A DNA stretch of 64,000 bases, taken from Paracoccaceae bacterium (GTDB lineage: Bacteria; Pseudomonadota; Alphaproteobacteria; Rhodobacterales; Rhodobacteraceae). The position numbers were made by a program, and so were the translations under genes. This document shows, in pieces, positions 1-8,830 of the stretch; position 1 is the first letter of the stretch, and the number at the start of each line of letters is the position of its first letter. The stretch spans positions 310,001 through 374,000 of the forward strand of contig WKFI01000012.1 in assembly GCA_014872875.1 (NCBI GenBank). Reading direction: 5' to 3'. The notes beneath the pieces are model-generated. The model did no database searches. It saw only the letters and a program-made list of their open reading frames with translations, and was not told the origin of the DNA.

Positions 1-807
1 ACCATCGGCAATGATCGTCCCCTGACCATCATTGCCGGTCCCTGCCAACTGGAAAGCGCCGATCACGCGCAAATGATCGCCGGCACGATGAAAGAAGCCT
101 GCGATGCAGCCGGCGCGCAATACGTCTTCAAGGGCTCGTTCGACAAGGCCAACCGAACCTCGGTCAACGCCGCCCCCGCCCTGGGTCTGGAAAAGGGCCT
201 GGCCGTGCTGCAATCGGTCAAGGACACAATTGGCGTACCCGTGACCACTGATGTGCATGAAAAAGAACAATGTGCCCCGGTGGCCCAAGTCTGTGACATC
301 CTACAGATCCCGGCATTTCTGTCACGCCAGACCGCACTCCTGAAGGCCGCAGGTGTTACCGGCGCCACGGTCAACGTCAAGAAGGGCCAGTTCCTAGCGC
401 CTTGGGACATGCCCAATGTCGCGGCCAAGATCGAAAGCACGGGCAATCACAATATCATGTTGACGGAACGTGGTGCCAGCTTCGGCTACAACCGCCTGGT
501 TGTCGATATGCAGTCACTGCCGGAAATGGCGCGCACAGGTTATCCGGTGATCATGGATGCCACCCACGCGGTTGCCCAGCCCGGAGGACTTGGCGGCGCG
601 TCCGGCGGACAGCGCGAATTTGCCCCGGTCATGGCTCGCGCTGCCGTGGCCGTCGGTGTCGCGGGCGTGTTCATGGAGACACATCAGGACCCAGACAACG
701 CCCCCTGCGATGGCCCCAACATGATCTATCTTGATCAGATGCCGAAACTGGTCGAAATGCTGATGGCGATGGACAATCTGTCCAAATCGAACCCGATTGA
801 AATTTGA
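1..807 (+). CDS. kdsA: 3-deoxy-8-phosphooctulonate synthase (KDO-8-P synthase), 5' truncated by window edge
   Basis: This enzyme condenses phosphoenolpyruvate with arabinose 5-phosphate to give KDO 8-phosphate, the precursor of the lipopolysaccharide inner-core sugar KDO, in the cytoplasm. The frame is open from base 1, so the N-terminus lies outside the window. The visible part starts with the family signature IAGPCQLES and carries KGSFDKANRTS, TDVHE, GQREFAPVMARAA and the C-terminal METHQDPDNAPCDGPN metal and substrate motifs. The remaining length of about 268 residues is close to the usual full size of about 280. The next gene follows on the same strand within a few bases, so the two are probably co-transcribed and serve sugar-phosphate supply for the envelope. 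Confidence 0.96.
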   Translation, partial: TIGNDRPLTIIAGPCQLESADHAQMIAGTMKEACDAAGAQYVFKGSFDKANRTSVNAAPALGLEKGLAVLQSVKDTIGVPVTTDVHEKEQCAPVAQVCDILQIPAFLSRQTALLKAAGVTGATVNVKKGQFLAPWDMPNVAAKIESTGNHNIMLTERGASFGYNRLVVDMQSLPEMARTGYPVIMDATHAVAQPGGLGGASGGQREFAPVMARAAVAVGVAGVFMETHQDPDNAPCDGPNMIYLDQMPKLVEMLMAMDNLSKSNPIEI

Positions 808-829
808 CCCCAACACAGAGTTTTCCGAT

Positions 830-2326
830 ATGACCAATCCTTTGCCCGAGGTGACCCCAAACACCTGGAACTTCCTGCGCGACGCGATGATTGCGCCCAC
901 CGGTTTCCGCGAATATGACGCGCGCTGGAAATACCCCGATGCCATCAACCTGCCCGGCATGACCGCCTTGGGCCTGGGGCTGGGCACCCAGATGCATCGT
1001 CGCGGGATCGACCCGGTGATTGCCGTCGGCAACGACTATCGCGACTATTCGCTCAGCATCAAACAGGCGCTGATCATTGGCCTGATGCAGGCAGGCATTC
1101 AGGTCAAGGATATCGGCCCGGCCCTGTCGCCAATGGCCTATTTCGCGCAATTCCACCTGGATGTGCCTGCCGTGGCCATGGTCACCGCAAGCCACAACCC
1201 GAATGGCTGGACCGGGGTCAAGATGGGGTTTGACCGCCCGCTGACCCATGGCCCGGATGAAATGTCGGAACTGCGTGACATCGTGCTGAACGGCGAAGGC
1301 GAAGCCCGCCCCGGTGGTTCCTATGAATTCGTGGATGGCGTGCGCGAGGCATACATCGACGATCTTGTGGGAGATTTCAAAATGTCCCGTCCGCTCAAAG
1401 TGGTCTGCGCTACCGGCAATGGAACCGCAGGCGCCTTTGCACCCGAAATCTTCGAACGGATCGGTGTCGAGGTCGTGCCCAGCCACAACGAGCTCGACTA
1501 CACTTTCCCGCATTACAACCCCAATCCCGAGGCCATGGAAATGCTGCACGACATGGCTGACAGCGTGAAGGCCTCCGGCGCTGATCTGGCATTGGGTTTC
1601 GACGGTGACGGCGACCGCTGTGGGGTTGTGGACGACGAAGGCGAAGAGATCTTTGCCGACAAGGTTGGCGTCATCATGGCCCGCGACCTGTCGAAACTGC
1701 ACCCGAACGCGACCTTCGTGGCCGATGTGAAATCCACCGGTCTCTTTGCCAGCGATCCCGAACTGCAGAAGAACGGCGTGAAAGCCGATTACTGGAAAAC
1801 CGGCCACAGTCACATGAAGCGCCGGGTCAAGGAAATCGGCGCCTTGGCGGGGTTCGAGAAATCCGGCCACTATTTCCTGGCCGAACCGGTGGGCCGCGGC
1901 TACGACTGCGGCATGCGCGTCGCAGTCGAAGTCTGCAAAATGTTGGACCGGAACCCCGACATGTCGATGTCCGACCTGCGCAAGGCGCTGCCCAAAACCT
2001 GGTCCACCCCCACAATGTCGCCCTACTGCGCTGACACCGAAAAATATGACGTGCTCGACCGGCTTGTGCAAAAGCTGGTCGCCAAACACGAAGCTGGCGA
2101 CAGCCTGGCCGGCCGCGCAATCAAGGAGGTCGTCACCGTCAACGGCGCCCGCGTGATCCTCGACAACGGCTCTTGGGGTCTGGTTCGCGCCAGCTCGAAC
2201 ACCCCGAACCTCGTTGTGGTCTGTGAAAGCTCCGATAGCGAAGACGAAATGCGCGCCATTTTCACCGAGATCGACGCGGTGATCCGCACCGAACCGCTGG
2301 TGGGCGACTACGACCAGACGATCTGA
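830..2326 (+). CDS. phosphomannomutase/phosphoglucomutase
   Basis: An alpha-D-phosphohexomutase that interconverts hexose 1- and 6-phosphates for nucleotide-sugar and polysaccharide synthesis. From the ATG at 830 it is 498 residues. The phosphoserine loop VTASHNP has its serine at about residue 121, the metal loop DGDGDR is at about 258-263, and a sugar-binding loop FEKSGHYF and a C-terminal phosphate-binding RASSNTPN follow in the usual order of the four domains. A TTG in the same frame at 797 would overlap the end of kdsA by 11 bases and add 11 residues. Neither start has a strong Shine-Dalgarno sequence, and I prefer the ATG. Whether mannose or glucose phosphate is the main substrate cannot be told from sequence. 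Confidence 0.92.
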   Translation: MTNPLPEVTPNTWNFLRDAMIAPTGFREYDARWKYPDAINLPGMTALGLGLGTQMHRRGIDPVIAVGNDYRDYSLSIKQALIIGLMQAGIQVKDIGPALSPMAYFAQFHLDVPAVAMVTASHNPNGWTGVKMGFDRPLTHGPDEMSELRDIVLNGEGEARPGGSYEFVDGVREAYIDDLVGDFKMSRPLKVVCATGNGTAGAFAPEIFERIGVEVVPSHNELDYTFPHYNPNPEAMEMLHDMADSVKASGADLALGFDGDGDRCGVVDDEGEEIFADKVGVIMARDLSKLHPNATFVADVKSTGLFASDPELQKNGVKADYWKTGHSHMKRRVKEIGALAGFEKSGHYFLAEPVGRGYDCGMRVAVEVCKMLDRNPDMSMSDLRKALPKTWSTPTMSPYCADTEKYDVLDRLVQKLVAKHEAGDSLAGRAIKEVVTVNGARVILDNGSWGLVRASSNTPNLVVVCESSDSEDEMRAIFTEIDAVIRTEPLVGDYDQTI

Positions 2327-2455
2327 ACGACAAAGCAATCAGTGTTCCGCGCGGGGAATCCTCTCTCGCGCGGCGCACAATACACGCTGCGATCCACGGC
2401 GTGCGTGCGAGCTTGCAGCATGAACACCCAGAGTGAGGTCGGCCCGGATCTTCAT

Positions 2456-2514
2456 CTGGCTAAAAAAATCCTGGGGAGAATTGGCCCCTCGGGGCCAAGA
2501 GGGGCAGCGCCCCT
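2456..2514 (-). repeat. intergenic repeat family B, copy 1
   Basis: Read on the minus strand this block matches the block at 25944-26003 nearly base for base: a palindrome AGGGGCGCTGCCCCT, then CTTGGCCC..GA..GGGCCAATTC, then CCCC followed by an A/T-rich run and CCAG. It sits in the gap of about 310 bases between the convergent ends of the phosphohexomutase and asmA genes. No protein is supported in that gap; it is filled by this copy and by the family A copy that follows. Confidence 0.7.
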
Positions 2515-2560
2515 GCCAGACCGATCAAAACCGGTCCAGCTCATCACCGCAGGCTCCGCC

Positions 2561-2628
2561 GCAGCGCCACCGGCGCTGCCCGGCCCAACGCTTTGAGGAC
2601 GCGTCAGCGCCTGACAAAGCGGCGGGAG
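2561..2628 (+). repeat. REP-like repeat family A, copy 1 (68 bp)
   Basis: It starts with a hairpin CAGCGCC/GGCGCTG, followed by the conserved block CCCGGCCCAACGCTTTGAGG, a second weaker hairpin, and ends in GGCGGGAG. Copies with the same layout occur at 7441-7508, 33969-34036, 41925-41995, 52921-52987 and 53097-53163. This copy lies between two convergent genes, where a bidirectional transcription or mRNA-end function is plausible. Confidence 0.75.
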
Positions 2629-2638
2629 AGCACCGGCC

Positions 2639-4573
2639 TCAGTCCACGCCCAAAAGCTTGAACAAACTGTCCTTGGCCTTCTTCTCCAGCTCGTCCTTCA
2701 ACACCTCTTCCAGATCTGCCTCGGGATCGATCTGGGTGTCGAACTCCGCCTCCAGCTTCTCGCGGGCAAACTCTTTGGCCTGCGCCTCGACCTCATCCTT
2801 TTTCAACTCGATCTCGGCCTCGAGGATCTGGCTCAGGTCCGGTCGAATACTGGGATCTACCCAAGGCCCGGTGACCTTGACCGGGATGCGAAGCGCCTGA
2901 CCGTTATGGGTGGCCTGCGGCAGAAACGTATAGTCAAGATCCTGCGCACCCAGCCCGATCCGGCCTTCACCCTCGATCCGCAGGCCTTTGATCAGCATCA
3001 GCAGGTCTTCATTCAACAGATTGCCGTTTCGCAACACATAGCTGGCAGTCAGACTGTCGAACACGGTCGATCCGCCGTTGCCCTGCCCTGAGCGCATCAA
3101 TTCCTCCAGGTCGAAACCTGTAAAGAACCCCTTGCCGACCTCGAACCATCCCTTGCCCGACAAGGATCGCATGATCGTGTCCATGTCGTTGCCGACACCC
3201 AGAAACTCCAGCTGGGTCAGCGCCTCACCATTCATCGAATGAATATCGGCCAATTGTCCCAGCGCTTGATTCAGATCGATATTGTTGGCGTTCAGCTTTC
3301 CGCCCACCGACAGACCATTGCGGTTGTTGGCGACCAGCTGCCCGCTGACCTGCCCACCGAAGATGGCCGCCTGAGAGATCCCCAGAACCGCCCGCGCCCG
3401 ATCCACGCTCAGGTTCAGATCCGACATCCCCAGCTTGACAGAACCGGTATCCAGAGATTTCAGTTTCACCCCGATCGACCCGTTGAACAGGGCCAGAGCG
3501 CTGACGTCGATTGGGTCCTTCGACCAGCCCGAAGACGAGGCCTCTGAGGTCGCCGCCGCCCCGGACGCTTCCGTCAGGCCCGAGACATCCAGATCCCCGG
3601 CTTCCAGCCGGGCCGTCACCTGTGGCACTGCCGAGAGGACCACATCCGCGTCCCCGGTCAGCTCATTCTGGTCCAGTTTCACCGTCAGGTCCCGCAGGGC
3701 CAGACGCCCATCGGTCGTAAAGGTCGCATCCGTGCCCAGCACGATCGACTTTCCCAATCCGGGGGACAGGCCGGGATCCTCCAGCCCCAAAGCGTTAAGA
3801 ACCTTGCCGGTGTCCACCGCCTCCAGCGTGAAGCGCCCGCTGGCATCCCCTGCAATGCTGGCCCGCCCGTCGAACCGGGCGCGCCCGCCCCCGGCGCGCA
3901 GCGTTGCCCCGACCGAAGCCACCTGGCCTTCCAGAAAAGACTTAAAGCTTCCAATCTCGGCCACGACCTCCACCGGCTCCCCAGCCGGTCGCAGGATCCA
4001 GGACAGATCCGCCGTGCCGTCCGGCTCGGGCCAAAGCAGCTCCAGATCCAGACCGGATTGTACAATCGGTGCGGCCCCGAATGCGGCATAGGTCAGGCTC
4101 GCTCGCTCCAACACCAGTTTTTCAATGATATACCCGGCACTGGTCCCACTGGTCCCGGCTCCGACCGCTTGCGTGTTTGCGACCTCGCCGAACACCCAGT
4201 TCCCCTGACCATCGGCCCGGGTTGCCAGATGCAGGGCCGGGGCAACCGCCCGGATCTCTTTGACCCGAACATCGCCACGGATCAACGCGGCCGCATCCAG
4301 ACCGATACTGACCCTCTCGGCCTGCAACATGGGCGGTGCCTCGGTCCCCACCCAATTCGCGTTGGCAAAAGACACATCGTCGGCGCGCACGCCCAACACC
4401 GGCCACAGCGAGAATTTCACCGGCCCACCGATCTCCAGCGCGCGCCCGGTCTGCGCCTCGACCTGGTCGGCTGCCAAATCGGCAATCTTGTCGCCGGGCA
4501 ACACCAACAGTGCGCCCAGTAGCAGCGCCAAGGCCACGATCAATGCCACCGCTACCCGAAACAGCAAACGCAT
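2639..4573 (-). CDS. AsmA family protein
   Basis: A 644-residue envelope protein of the AsmA/TamB-like group, which is linked to outer-membrane biogenesis and lipid transport. A single N-terminal membrane anchor (about residues 5-26, a run of leucine, valine and alanine) precedes [22 protein letters not shown], the usual AsmA entry. A long periplasmic beta-rich region with the C-terminal AsmA domain (about 380-600) follows, and the tail is strongly charged and probably helical. The start at 4573 is supported by AAGGAGG a few bases upstream. It is transcribed divergently from rimO and ends in the repeat-filled gap shared with the phosphohexomutase. Its exact substrate is unknown. Confidence 0.85.
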   Translation of the reverse strand: MRLLFRVAVALIVALALLLGALLVLPGDKIADLAADQVEAQTGRALEIGGPVKFSLWPVLGVRADDVSFANANWVGTEAPPMLQAERVSIGLDAAALIRGDVRVKEIRAVAPALHLATRADGQGNWVFGEVANTQAVGAGTSGTSAGYIIEKLVLERASLTYAAFGAAPIVQSGLDLELLWPEPDGTADLSWILRPAGEPVEVVAEIGSFKSFLEGQVASVGATLRAGGGRARFDGRASIAGDASGRFTLEAVDTGKVLNALGLEDPGLSPGLGKSIVLGTDATFTTDGRLALRDLTVKLDQNELTGDADVVLSAVPQVTARLEAGDLDVSGLTEASGAAATSEASSSGWSKDPIDVSALALFNGSIGVKLKSLDTGSVKLGMSDLNLSVDRARAVLGISQAAIFGGQVSGQLVANNRNGLSVGGKLNANNIDLNQALGQLADIHSMNGEALTQLEFLGVGNDMDTIMRSLSGKGWFEVGKGFFTGFDLEELMRSGQGNGGSTVFDSLTASYVLRNGNLLNEDLLMLIKGLRIEGEGRIGLGAQDLDYTFLPQATHNGQALRIPVKVTGPWVDPSIRPDLSQILEAEIELKKDEVEAQAKEFAREKLEAEFDTQIDPEADLEEVLKDELEKKAKDSLFKLLGVD

Positions 4574-4704
4574 CCGCCTGCCTCCTTGCCTCGTCTTTTT
4601 TGCAAGGATACCTCAGCCGCGCGCGGGCGCAATGGCACAGGCCCTTTTGCTTCTGCCTGTACTGCCCCCTTTGCAGCACGCTGCAACTCGATTATAGCCC
4701 CAGC

Positions 4705-6117
4705 ATGACCACGAACCCGCCCGATCTGCGCCCCGATCTAGCCCCGCGTCCGAAACTGGGGGATGCCTCCCGCCCCGGCCAGCCGACCCTCGGCATGGTG
4801 TCGCTGGGTTGCCCCAAGGCGTTGGTGGACAGCGAACGCATCCTGACCCGGTTGCGCGCCGAAGGATACGGCGTGTCGCCCGATTACGCGGGCGCGGACG
4901 CGGTGATCGTGAACACCTGCGGGTTCCTCGACAGCGCCAAAGCCGAAAGTCTGGATGCGATTGGTGAGGCGTTGAAGGAAAACGGCAAGGTCATCGTGAC
5001 CGGGTGTCTGGGGGCCGAGCCAGACTATATCCGCGAACACCACCCCCGCATCCTGGCCGTCACCGGCCCGCATCAATATGAACAGGTGCTGGACGCGGTG
5101 CATGCCGCCGTGCCGCCCGATCCCGATCCGTTTGTGGACCTGCTGCCGGCGGCGGGCGTCAAACTGACCCCGCGCCATTTCAGCTATCTCAAGATCTCCG
5201 AAGGCTGCAATCACAAGTGCAAGTTCTGCATCATCCCCGACATGCGAGGCAAACTCGCCTCCCGCCCCGCGCATGCGGTCCTGCGTGAGGCGGAAAAGCT
5301 GGTTGATGCGGGCGTGCGCGAACTGTTGGTGATCTCCCAAGATACTTCGGCCTATGGGCTCGACCGCAAATACGATCTGAACCCGTGGAAGGGAGGCGAG
5401 GTGCGCTCCCACATCACCGATCTGGCGCGGGAACTGGGCAAGCTCGGCCCCGCAAGCGACCTCTGGGTGCGGCTGCACTATGTCTACCCCTATCCCCATG
5501 TGCGCGAGCTGATCCCGCTGATGGCGGATCCCGACAACGCGGTGCTGCCCTATCTGGACATCCCGTTCCAGCATTCGCACCCGGATGTCCTGAAACGCAT
5601 GGCCCGCCCCGCCGCCTCGGCCAAGACCCTGGACGAGATCGCCGCCTGGCGCGCCACCTGCCCTGACATCACCCTGCGCTCGACCTTCATCGTCGGCTAT
5701 CCGGGAGAGACCGAAGCGGAATTCCAACACCTGCTCGACTGGCTGGACGAGGCGCAACTGGACCGCGTGGGCTGCTTTCAATACGAAAACGTCGACGGCG
5801 CCCGGTCAAACGCCCTACCCGATCATGTGGCGCCCGAGATCAAACAGGACCGCTGGGAACGCTTCATGGAAAAGGCCCAGTCCATTTCCGAAGCCAAGCT
5901 GCAGGCCAAGGTCGGCCAGACCATGGACGTCATCGTGGACGACATTGACGAAGACGGCATCGCCACCTGCCGCACCACAGCCGACGCCCCCGAGATCGAC
6001 GGGAACCTGTTCATTGATGAGGGCACCCAAGGGTTGAATATTGGAGACATAGTGTCCGTTGAAGTTGATGAGGCAGGGGAGTATGATTTGTGGGGACAAA
6101 GGATGTCCTTAGCGTAG
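4705..6117 (+). CDS. rimO: ribosomal protein S12 methylthiotransferase RimO
   Basis: A radical-SAM enzyme that adds a methylthio group to the conserved aspartate of ribosomal protein S12. From the ATG at 4705 it has 470 residues. The N-terminal UPF0004 domain has three cysteines for the auxiliary 4Fe-4S cluster at about 36 ([12 protein letters not shown]), 72 (NTCGFLD) and 101 (TGCLGAEP). The radical SAM motif CNHKCKFC gives cysteines at about 168, 172 and 175, and a TRAM domain ends the protein. The [10 protein letters not shown] form is typical of RimO rather than MiaB. The frame is open far upstream over the divergent asmA start, but homology begins only after 4705. Confidence 0.95.
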   Translation: MTTNPPDLRPDLAPRPKLGDASRPGQPTLGMVSLGCPKALVDSERILTRLRAEGYGVSPDYAGADAVIVNTCGFLDSAKAESLDAIGEALKENGKVIVTGCLGAEPDYIREHHPRILAVTGPHQYEQVLDAVHAAVPPDPDPFVDLLPAAGVKLTPRHFSYLKISEGCNHKCKFCIIPDMRGKLASRPAHAVLREAEKLVDAGVRELLVISQDTSAYGLDRKYDLNPWKGGEVRSHITDLARELGKLGPASDLWVRLHYVYPYPHVRELIPLMADPDNAVLPYLDIPFQHSHPDVLKRMARPAASAKTLDEIAAWRATCPDITLRSTFIVGYPGETEAEFQHLLDWLDEAQLDRVGCFQYENVDGARSNALPDHVAPEIKQDRWERFMEKAQSISEAKLQAKVGQTMDVIVDDIDEDGIATCRTTADAPEIDGNLFIDEGTQGLNIGDIVSVEVDEAGEYDLWGQRMSLA

Positions 6118-6194
6118 ACCGTAATCGCTCCACGCCGCAATATGGCCATGGGTAAGATCCGGTCCTACCCCTTTTTTCGTGTTCGGTTGTTGCG

Positions 6195-6635
6195 ATGAAA
6201 GTGTTTCGAAATTGGGAAAGCTGGTTGTTTCGTTTTTTCGGAACAATCGCTTTGGCACTGTCGCTGATCTGGTTGATCAGAGACGCGCCAGTTGCAAAGG
6301 TTACTGCATCTTTTGTCATTGGTCTTCTTTGCTTTGTCTTCGCCAACCTATCAAAATTCAAGCGTTTCAAAGGCTTGGGATTCGAGGCAGAGCTTTGGGA
6401 AGACAAACAAAAGGAAGCGGAAGAGTTAATAGGCAAGCTCAATGGGATCGTTTCGCTTTATTCATCCGAGGTCTTGTCGACAAAATTCAAATCAGGGCGC
6501 TGGTCCGATAACGAAAGCAGATGGCACGAAGTTCTTAAGTTATATAAAGCTTTGAAATCAAACCACGCCTCTGCGGGACAAGACATCAACCTGACATCCG
6601 CCGAACGGGACATGGGAACTTTCTTTTCTATTTGA
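6195..6635 (+). CDS. hypothetical membrane-anchored protein, probable N-terminal half of a frameshifted gene
   Basis: I do not recognise the family. The 146 residues have two hydrophobic segments near the N-terminus (about 10-27 and 34-51), then a basic patch KFKRFKGLGFEAELWED and a helical, coiled-coil-like stretch. Cytoplasmic helices on a short membrane hairpin would fit. The frame ends at a TGA at 6633, and a second frame continues at once with no real intergenic space. The base composition is clearly more A/T-rich than the flanking genes, which suggests recent acquisition. See the next entry for the second half. Confidence 0.6.
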   Translation: MKVFRNWESWLFRFFGTIALALSLIWLIRDAPVAKVTASFVIGLLCFVFANLSKFKRFKGLGFEAELWEDKQKEAEELIGKLNGIVSLYSSEVLSTKFKSGRWSDNESRWHEVLKLYKALKSNHASAGQDINLTSAERDMGTFFSI

Positions 6636-6642
6636 TGCTACC

Positions 6643-6936
6643 TTGCCAATCGCACAAAAGCTGGAAACGAATATTCAAAGAAGCCTGGCAAGCTTTGAAA
6701 AGGACGTCAGAGAAAAGTTTGGAACGCCAATCCAAGACGTTGATGGGTACAACAAAGAACGCGCAGCAATTGACCGCCTTTTTGGCAACGGCAAGCGCGT
6801 TGAACTGTGGCACCATGGCAAAGACCGCCAGCTTGCCCAATGGTGTTTGACCGAGATGGAACGGATCAATTCAGCCGCAATCAATCAAGCTACACCTTTG
6901 ATTTCACTGCCAGAGGTAGATCTGGAAGCTTTGTAA
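6643..6936 (+). CDS. hypothetical protein, probable C-terminal half of the frameshifted gene
   Basis: A 97-residue frame beginning at a TTG at 6643, but open further upstream as far as the end of the preceding frame. It is rich in charged helical sequence (LASFEKDVREKFG, NKERAAIDRLFGNGKRVELW). There is no convincing ribosome site of its own, and the frame lies +1 relative to the upstream one, so both were probably one protein of about 245 residues. A skipped T in the ATT TGA T context would join them as SIDATLPIAQ. A sequencing error, a true mutation and programmed frameshifting cannot be separated here. Confidence 0.45.
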   Translation: MPIAQKLETNIQRSLASFEKDVREKFGTPIQDVDGYNKERAAIDRLFGNGKRVELWHHGKDRQLAQWCLTEMERINSAAINQATPLISLPEVDLEAL

Positions 6937-7153
6937 GACCTTGCTCAATTGGAACAGCAAGAAAATTTCTTCCCGACCGAACAACTGGCTGACAGGCACG
7001 GTATTTAACGTTTCTGCATCCTAGCCGAACGTCGAAGGTCAAACCGCTCAAGACAGATCTACACGACAGGTTCACGGCGCCCATTGACCCCGCACCAAAC
7101 TGGACCAATTCTAGCTGCTACAAGCACACCACAGCCACAGGGAAACCTTAGCC

Positions 7154-7396
7154 ATGTCCGACGCCCCCATCATCGCCCAGAAATCCCCTATCGCGGTCGA
7201 AGTGACCGAAGGCAAATCCTATTTCTGGTGCTCCTGTGGGAAATCCTCGAAGCAGCCGTTCTGCGATGGCAGCCACAAAGGCAGCGACTTCGCTCCGATG
7301 AAATACACGGCCGAAGCGGACAAGAAGCTTTTCTTCTGTGCCTGCAAGCATTCCGACAAGAAACCGCTCTGCGACGGATCCCATTCGAAACTCTGA
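7154..7396 (+). CDS. CDGSH-type iron-sulfur protein with two clusters
   Basis: An 80-residue protein made of two tandem CDGSH (mitoNEET-like) units, each of which binds a labile 2Fe-2S cluster through three cysteines and one histidine. The first site is CSC at residues 26-28 with CDGSH at 37-41. The second is CAC at 62-64 with CDGSH at 73-77. There is no signal peptide or membrane segment, so it should be cytosolic. Roles proposed for the family are cluster transfer and redox sensing; the specific partner is unknown. It stands alone, with the AT-rich hypothetical locus upstream and a family A repeat downstream. Confidence 0.93.
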   Translation: MSDAPIIAQKSPIAVEVTEGKSYFWCSCGKSSKQPFCDGSHKGSDFAPMKYTAEADKKLFFCACKHSDKKPLCDGSHSKL

Positions 7397-7440
7397 CCAT
7401 CCCTATCGCTCTGCTACGCTCCATCACGATGTGCGTGACC

Positions 7441-7508
7441 GCAGCGCCAAAGGCGCTGCCCGGCCCAACGCTTTGAGGGTGCCTAAGCGCCCGAAAAAGG
7501 GGCGGGAG
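7441..7508 (+). repeat. REP-like repeat family A, copy 2 (68 bp)
   Basis: It has the same length and layout as the copy at 2561-2628: hairpin CAGCGCC/GGCGCTG, the block CCCGGCCCAACGCTTTGAGG, a second arm, then GGCGGGAG. It sits exactly between the convergent ends of the CDGSH gene and the first DUF6455 gene. Confidence 0.75.
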
Positions 7509-7510
7509 TG

Positions 7511-7807
7511 CTACCGGTCCGGAGCCTTCAATGCATTCAGCCGGTCACGGTTGGCACAGTGTTCGGGGGCGTCGTCAACCTGGCCGTGCAGACACCCCAG
7601 CCAGTGTTCGCACTGCCGGTCGCATCCCCCGGCACGACACCGGGTCAGCAACTCGGCATAGCCTTCGGCATCCAATCGCCCATCGGCAATCGCTTCGGTG
7701 AAGTTGATCCCCATGGACCGCGCCACGGAACGGTTCAGCCAAAAGTGGCGGTCGATCGGGCCCAATTGGGCGCGTGTCAGCAAATGCAAAGGGCCTCGTT
7801 CATACAT
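7511..7807 (-). CDS. DUF6455-like small cysteine protein (third of three)
   Basis: A 98-residue protein resembling DUF6455, a family I associate with Rhodobacterales. It has the shared core of the three neighbours: an alpha-helical start with MGINFTEAIADGRL, then cysteines at 57, 62 and 66, EHWL, and APEHCANRDRL with a cysteine at 84. It carries one additional cysteine at 72. The clustered cysteines suggest metal or iron-sulfur binding, which is inference. Its ATG overlaps the end of the preceding paralogue by 8 bases, so the two are translationally coupled. It is the last gene of the M48-YigZ-DUF6455 run and ends at a family A repeat. Confidence 0.75.
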   Translation of the reverse strand: MYERGPLHLLTRAQLGPIDRHFWLNRSVARSMGINFTEAIADGRLDAEGYAELLTRCRAGGCDRQCEHWLGCLHGQVDDAPEHCANRDRLNALKAPDR

Positions 7808-8072
7808 CGTCCAACTCCTGCAGTTGGGTTTTCAGTTCAGCAAACCGCGCATGGTTGGGACAGGTCTTCGGTGCGGTCTCAACGCTCCCGTGCCGATCCA
7901 GCCAGTCAGGGCACCGTGCCCAATCGCATCCTCGACAGGACTGCACCAGATCGGCCCAATCCTCCTGGCTCATTAGCCCGGCATCATGGGCCCGTACCAG
8001 ATCGACCCCGACCGTCTTGCCCATCCGGCTCATCAGCCGGACATGGGCCATCATATCCCCTAGTTTCTGCAT
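7800..8072 (-). CDS. DUF6455-like small cysteine protein (second of three)
   Basis: A 90-residue paralogue of its two neighbours. Cysteines at 46, 49, 54 and 71 lie in SCRGCDWARC, DWL and APKTCPNHARF, after a helical MGKTVGVDLVRAHDAGLM segment. The start at 8072 has a strong AGGAGG ribosome site. No signal peptide is present, so a cytosolic location is likely. The biochemical role of the family is not known to me. Divergence between the three copies is high outside the cysteine motif, so the duplication is old. Confidence 0.75.
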   Translation of the reverse strand: MQKLGDMMAHVRLMSRMGKTVGVDLVRAHDAGLMSQEDWADLVQSCRGCDWARCPDWLDRHGSVETAPKTCPNHARFAELKTQLQELDDV

Positions 8073-8105
8073 CCGACCTCCTCGGAGCCCTTGTATGTCT
8101 CCGGC

Positions 8106-8372
8106 TCAGTGTCCTCGCCCGTTGCGCATCAGTTCGAACAGATCCTGGTTGCGGCAGTAATCCGGTGTCCGGTCTGCCCCGTCCTTGTGAGCCTTCAGCC
8201 ACAACTGACAATGATCCGGGTGGGCACACTTGGCGCAACGCAGAACCGCATCCGCAATCCGGTCGAAGCGCAACCGTCCAGAGATTGCCTCCTCCTGCAG
8301 GTCGATACCCTGAGTTTCTGCCATCCGGTCCAGCAGGTCCGCGTGGTGTTTGAGTTGAGCATGATCCGACAT
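8106..8372 (-). CDS. DUF6455-like small cysteine protein (first of three)
   Basis: From the ATG at 8372 this is an 88-residue protein with cysteines at 46, 49, 55 and 73 in RCAKCAHPDHC, LWL and TPDYCRNQDLF, and the GIDLQEEAISGRL helix shared with the paralogues. The frame runs further upstream, but the extension has no homology to the other two copies and I reject it. It lies 33 bases before the second copy and 73 bases after the YigZ-like gene on the same strand, which suggests one transcript. Confidence 0.75.
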   Translation of the reverse strand: MSDHAQLKHHADLLDRMAETQGIDLQEEAISGRLRFDRIADAVLRCAKCAHPDHCQLWLKAHKDGADRTPDYCRNQDLFELMRNGRGH

Positions 8373-8445
8373 CGGGCGCGTTCCTTGATCGCTGTTCACG
8401 GGATTCAATTTACCCCATCCCCGAACACCCGTGCCTTGATGCAAG

Positions 8446-8820
8446 TCAACCTGCGTGGGACACACCCAGATGATCCAAATAAGCCCGGACGCTGTCCTGC
8501 ACCCGACGAAACCGATCCCCGCCCAATTTCTTTCCGCCATACCAACGGGTTACGATCACCAGATGATCCTGCATACCGGCCCGTTCCAGCATCCGCAGGA
8601 TCACCATCCCCGCACCGCTTTCGCCATCATCGGCTTTCAGAGCACCCGTGGGAAGAACCGCCGCCCAGGTGTTATGCGTCGCCTTGGCATAGGCTCGGTC
8701 CTGTTTCAATTGGGCCAGAACTGCATCGATTTCAGCCCGGGACGTTACCCGCGCGCCGGTCACAGCATATTTCGATCCACGATCTGTCAGGATCACTCCA
8801 AGCTGGGTCAGTTCGGTCAT
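8446..8820 (-). CDS. YigZ/IMPACT family protein, N-terminal domain only
   Basis: A 124-residue protein of the UPF0029/IMPACT family. The signature ADDGESGAGMVILRML and VTRWYGGKKLGGDRFRRV is complete. Bacterial YigZ is usually about 200 residues, with a C-terminal ferredoxin-like DUF1949 domain that is absent here, so this is a single-domain form. The family has been linked to translation control in eukaryotes (IMPACT); the bacterial role is unclear. The ATG at 8820 is 10 bases after the M48 protease stop codon, which indicates co-transcription. Confidence 0.85.
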   Translation of the reverse strand: MTELTQLGVILTDRGSKYAVTGARVTSRAEIDAVLAQLKQDRAYAKATHNTWAAVLPTGALKADDGESGAGMVILRMLERAGMQDHLVIVTRWYGGKKLGGDRFRRVQDSVRAYLDHLGVSHAG

Positions 8821-8830
8821 ATAGGCACGC

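Noticed and set aside
6620..6650. A prfB-like programmed frameshift as the firm explanation for the split hypothetical gene
   Set aside because: The ATT TGA T context is only loosely like CTT TGA C, and no internal Shine-Dalgarno sequence precedes it. Mutation or sequencing error is equally likely.
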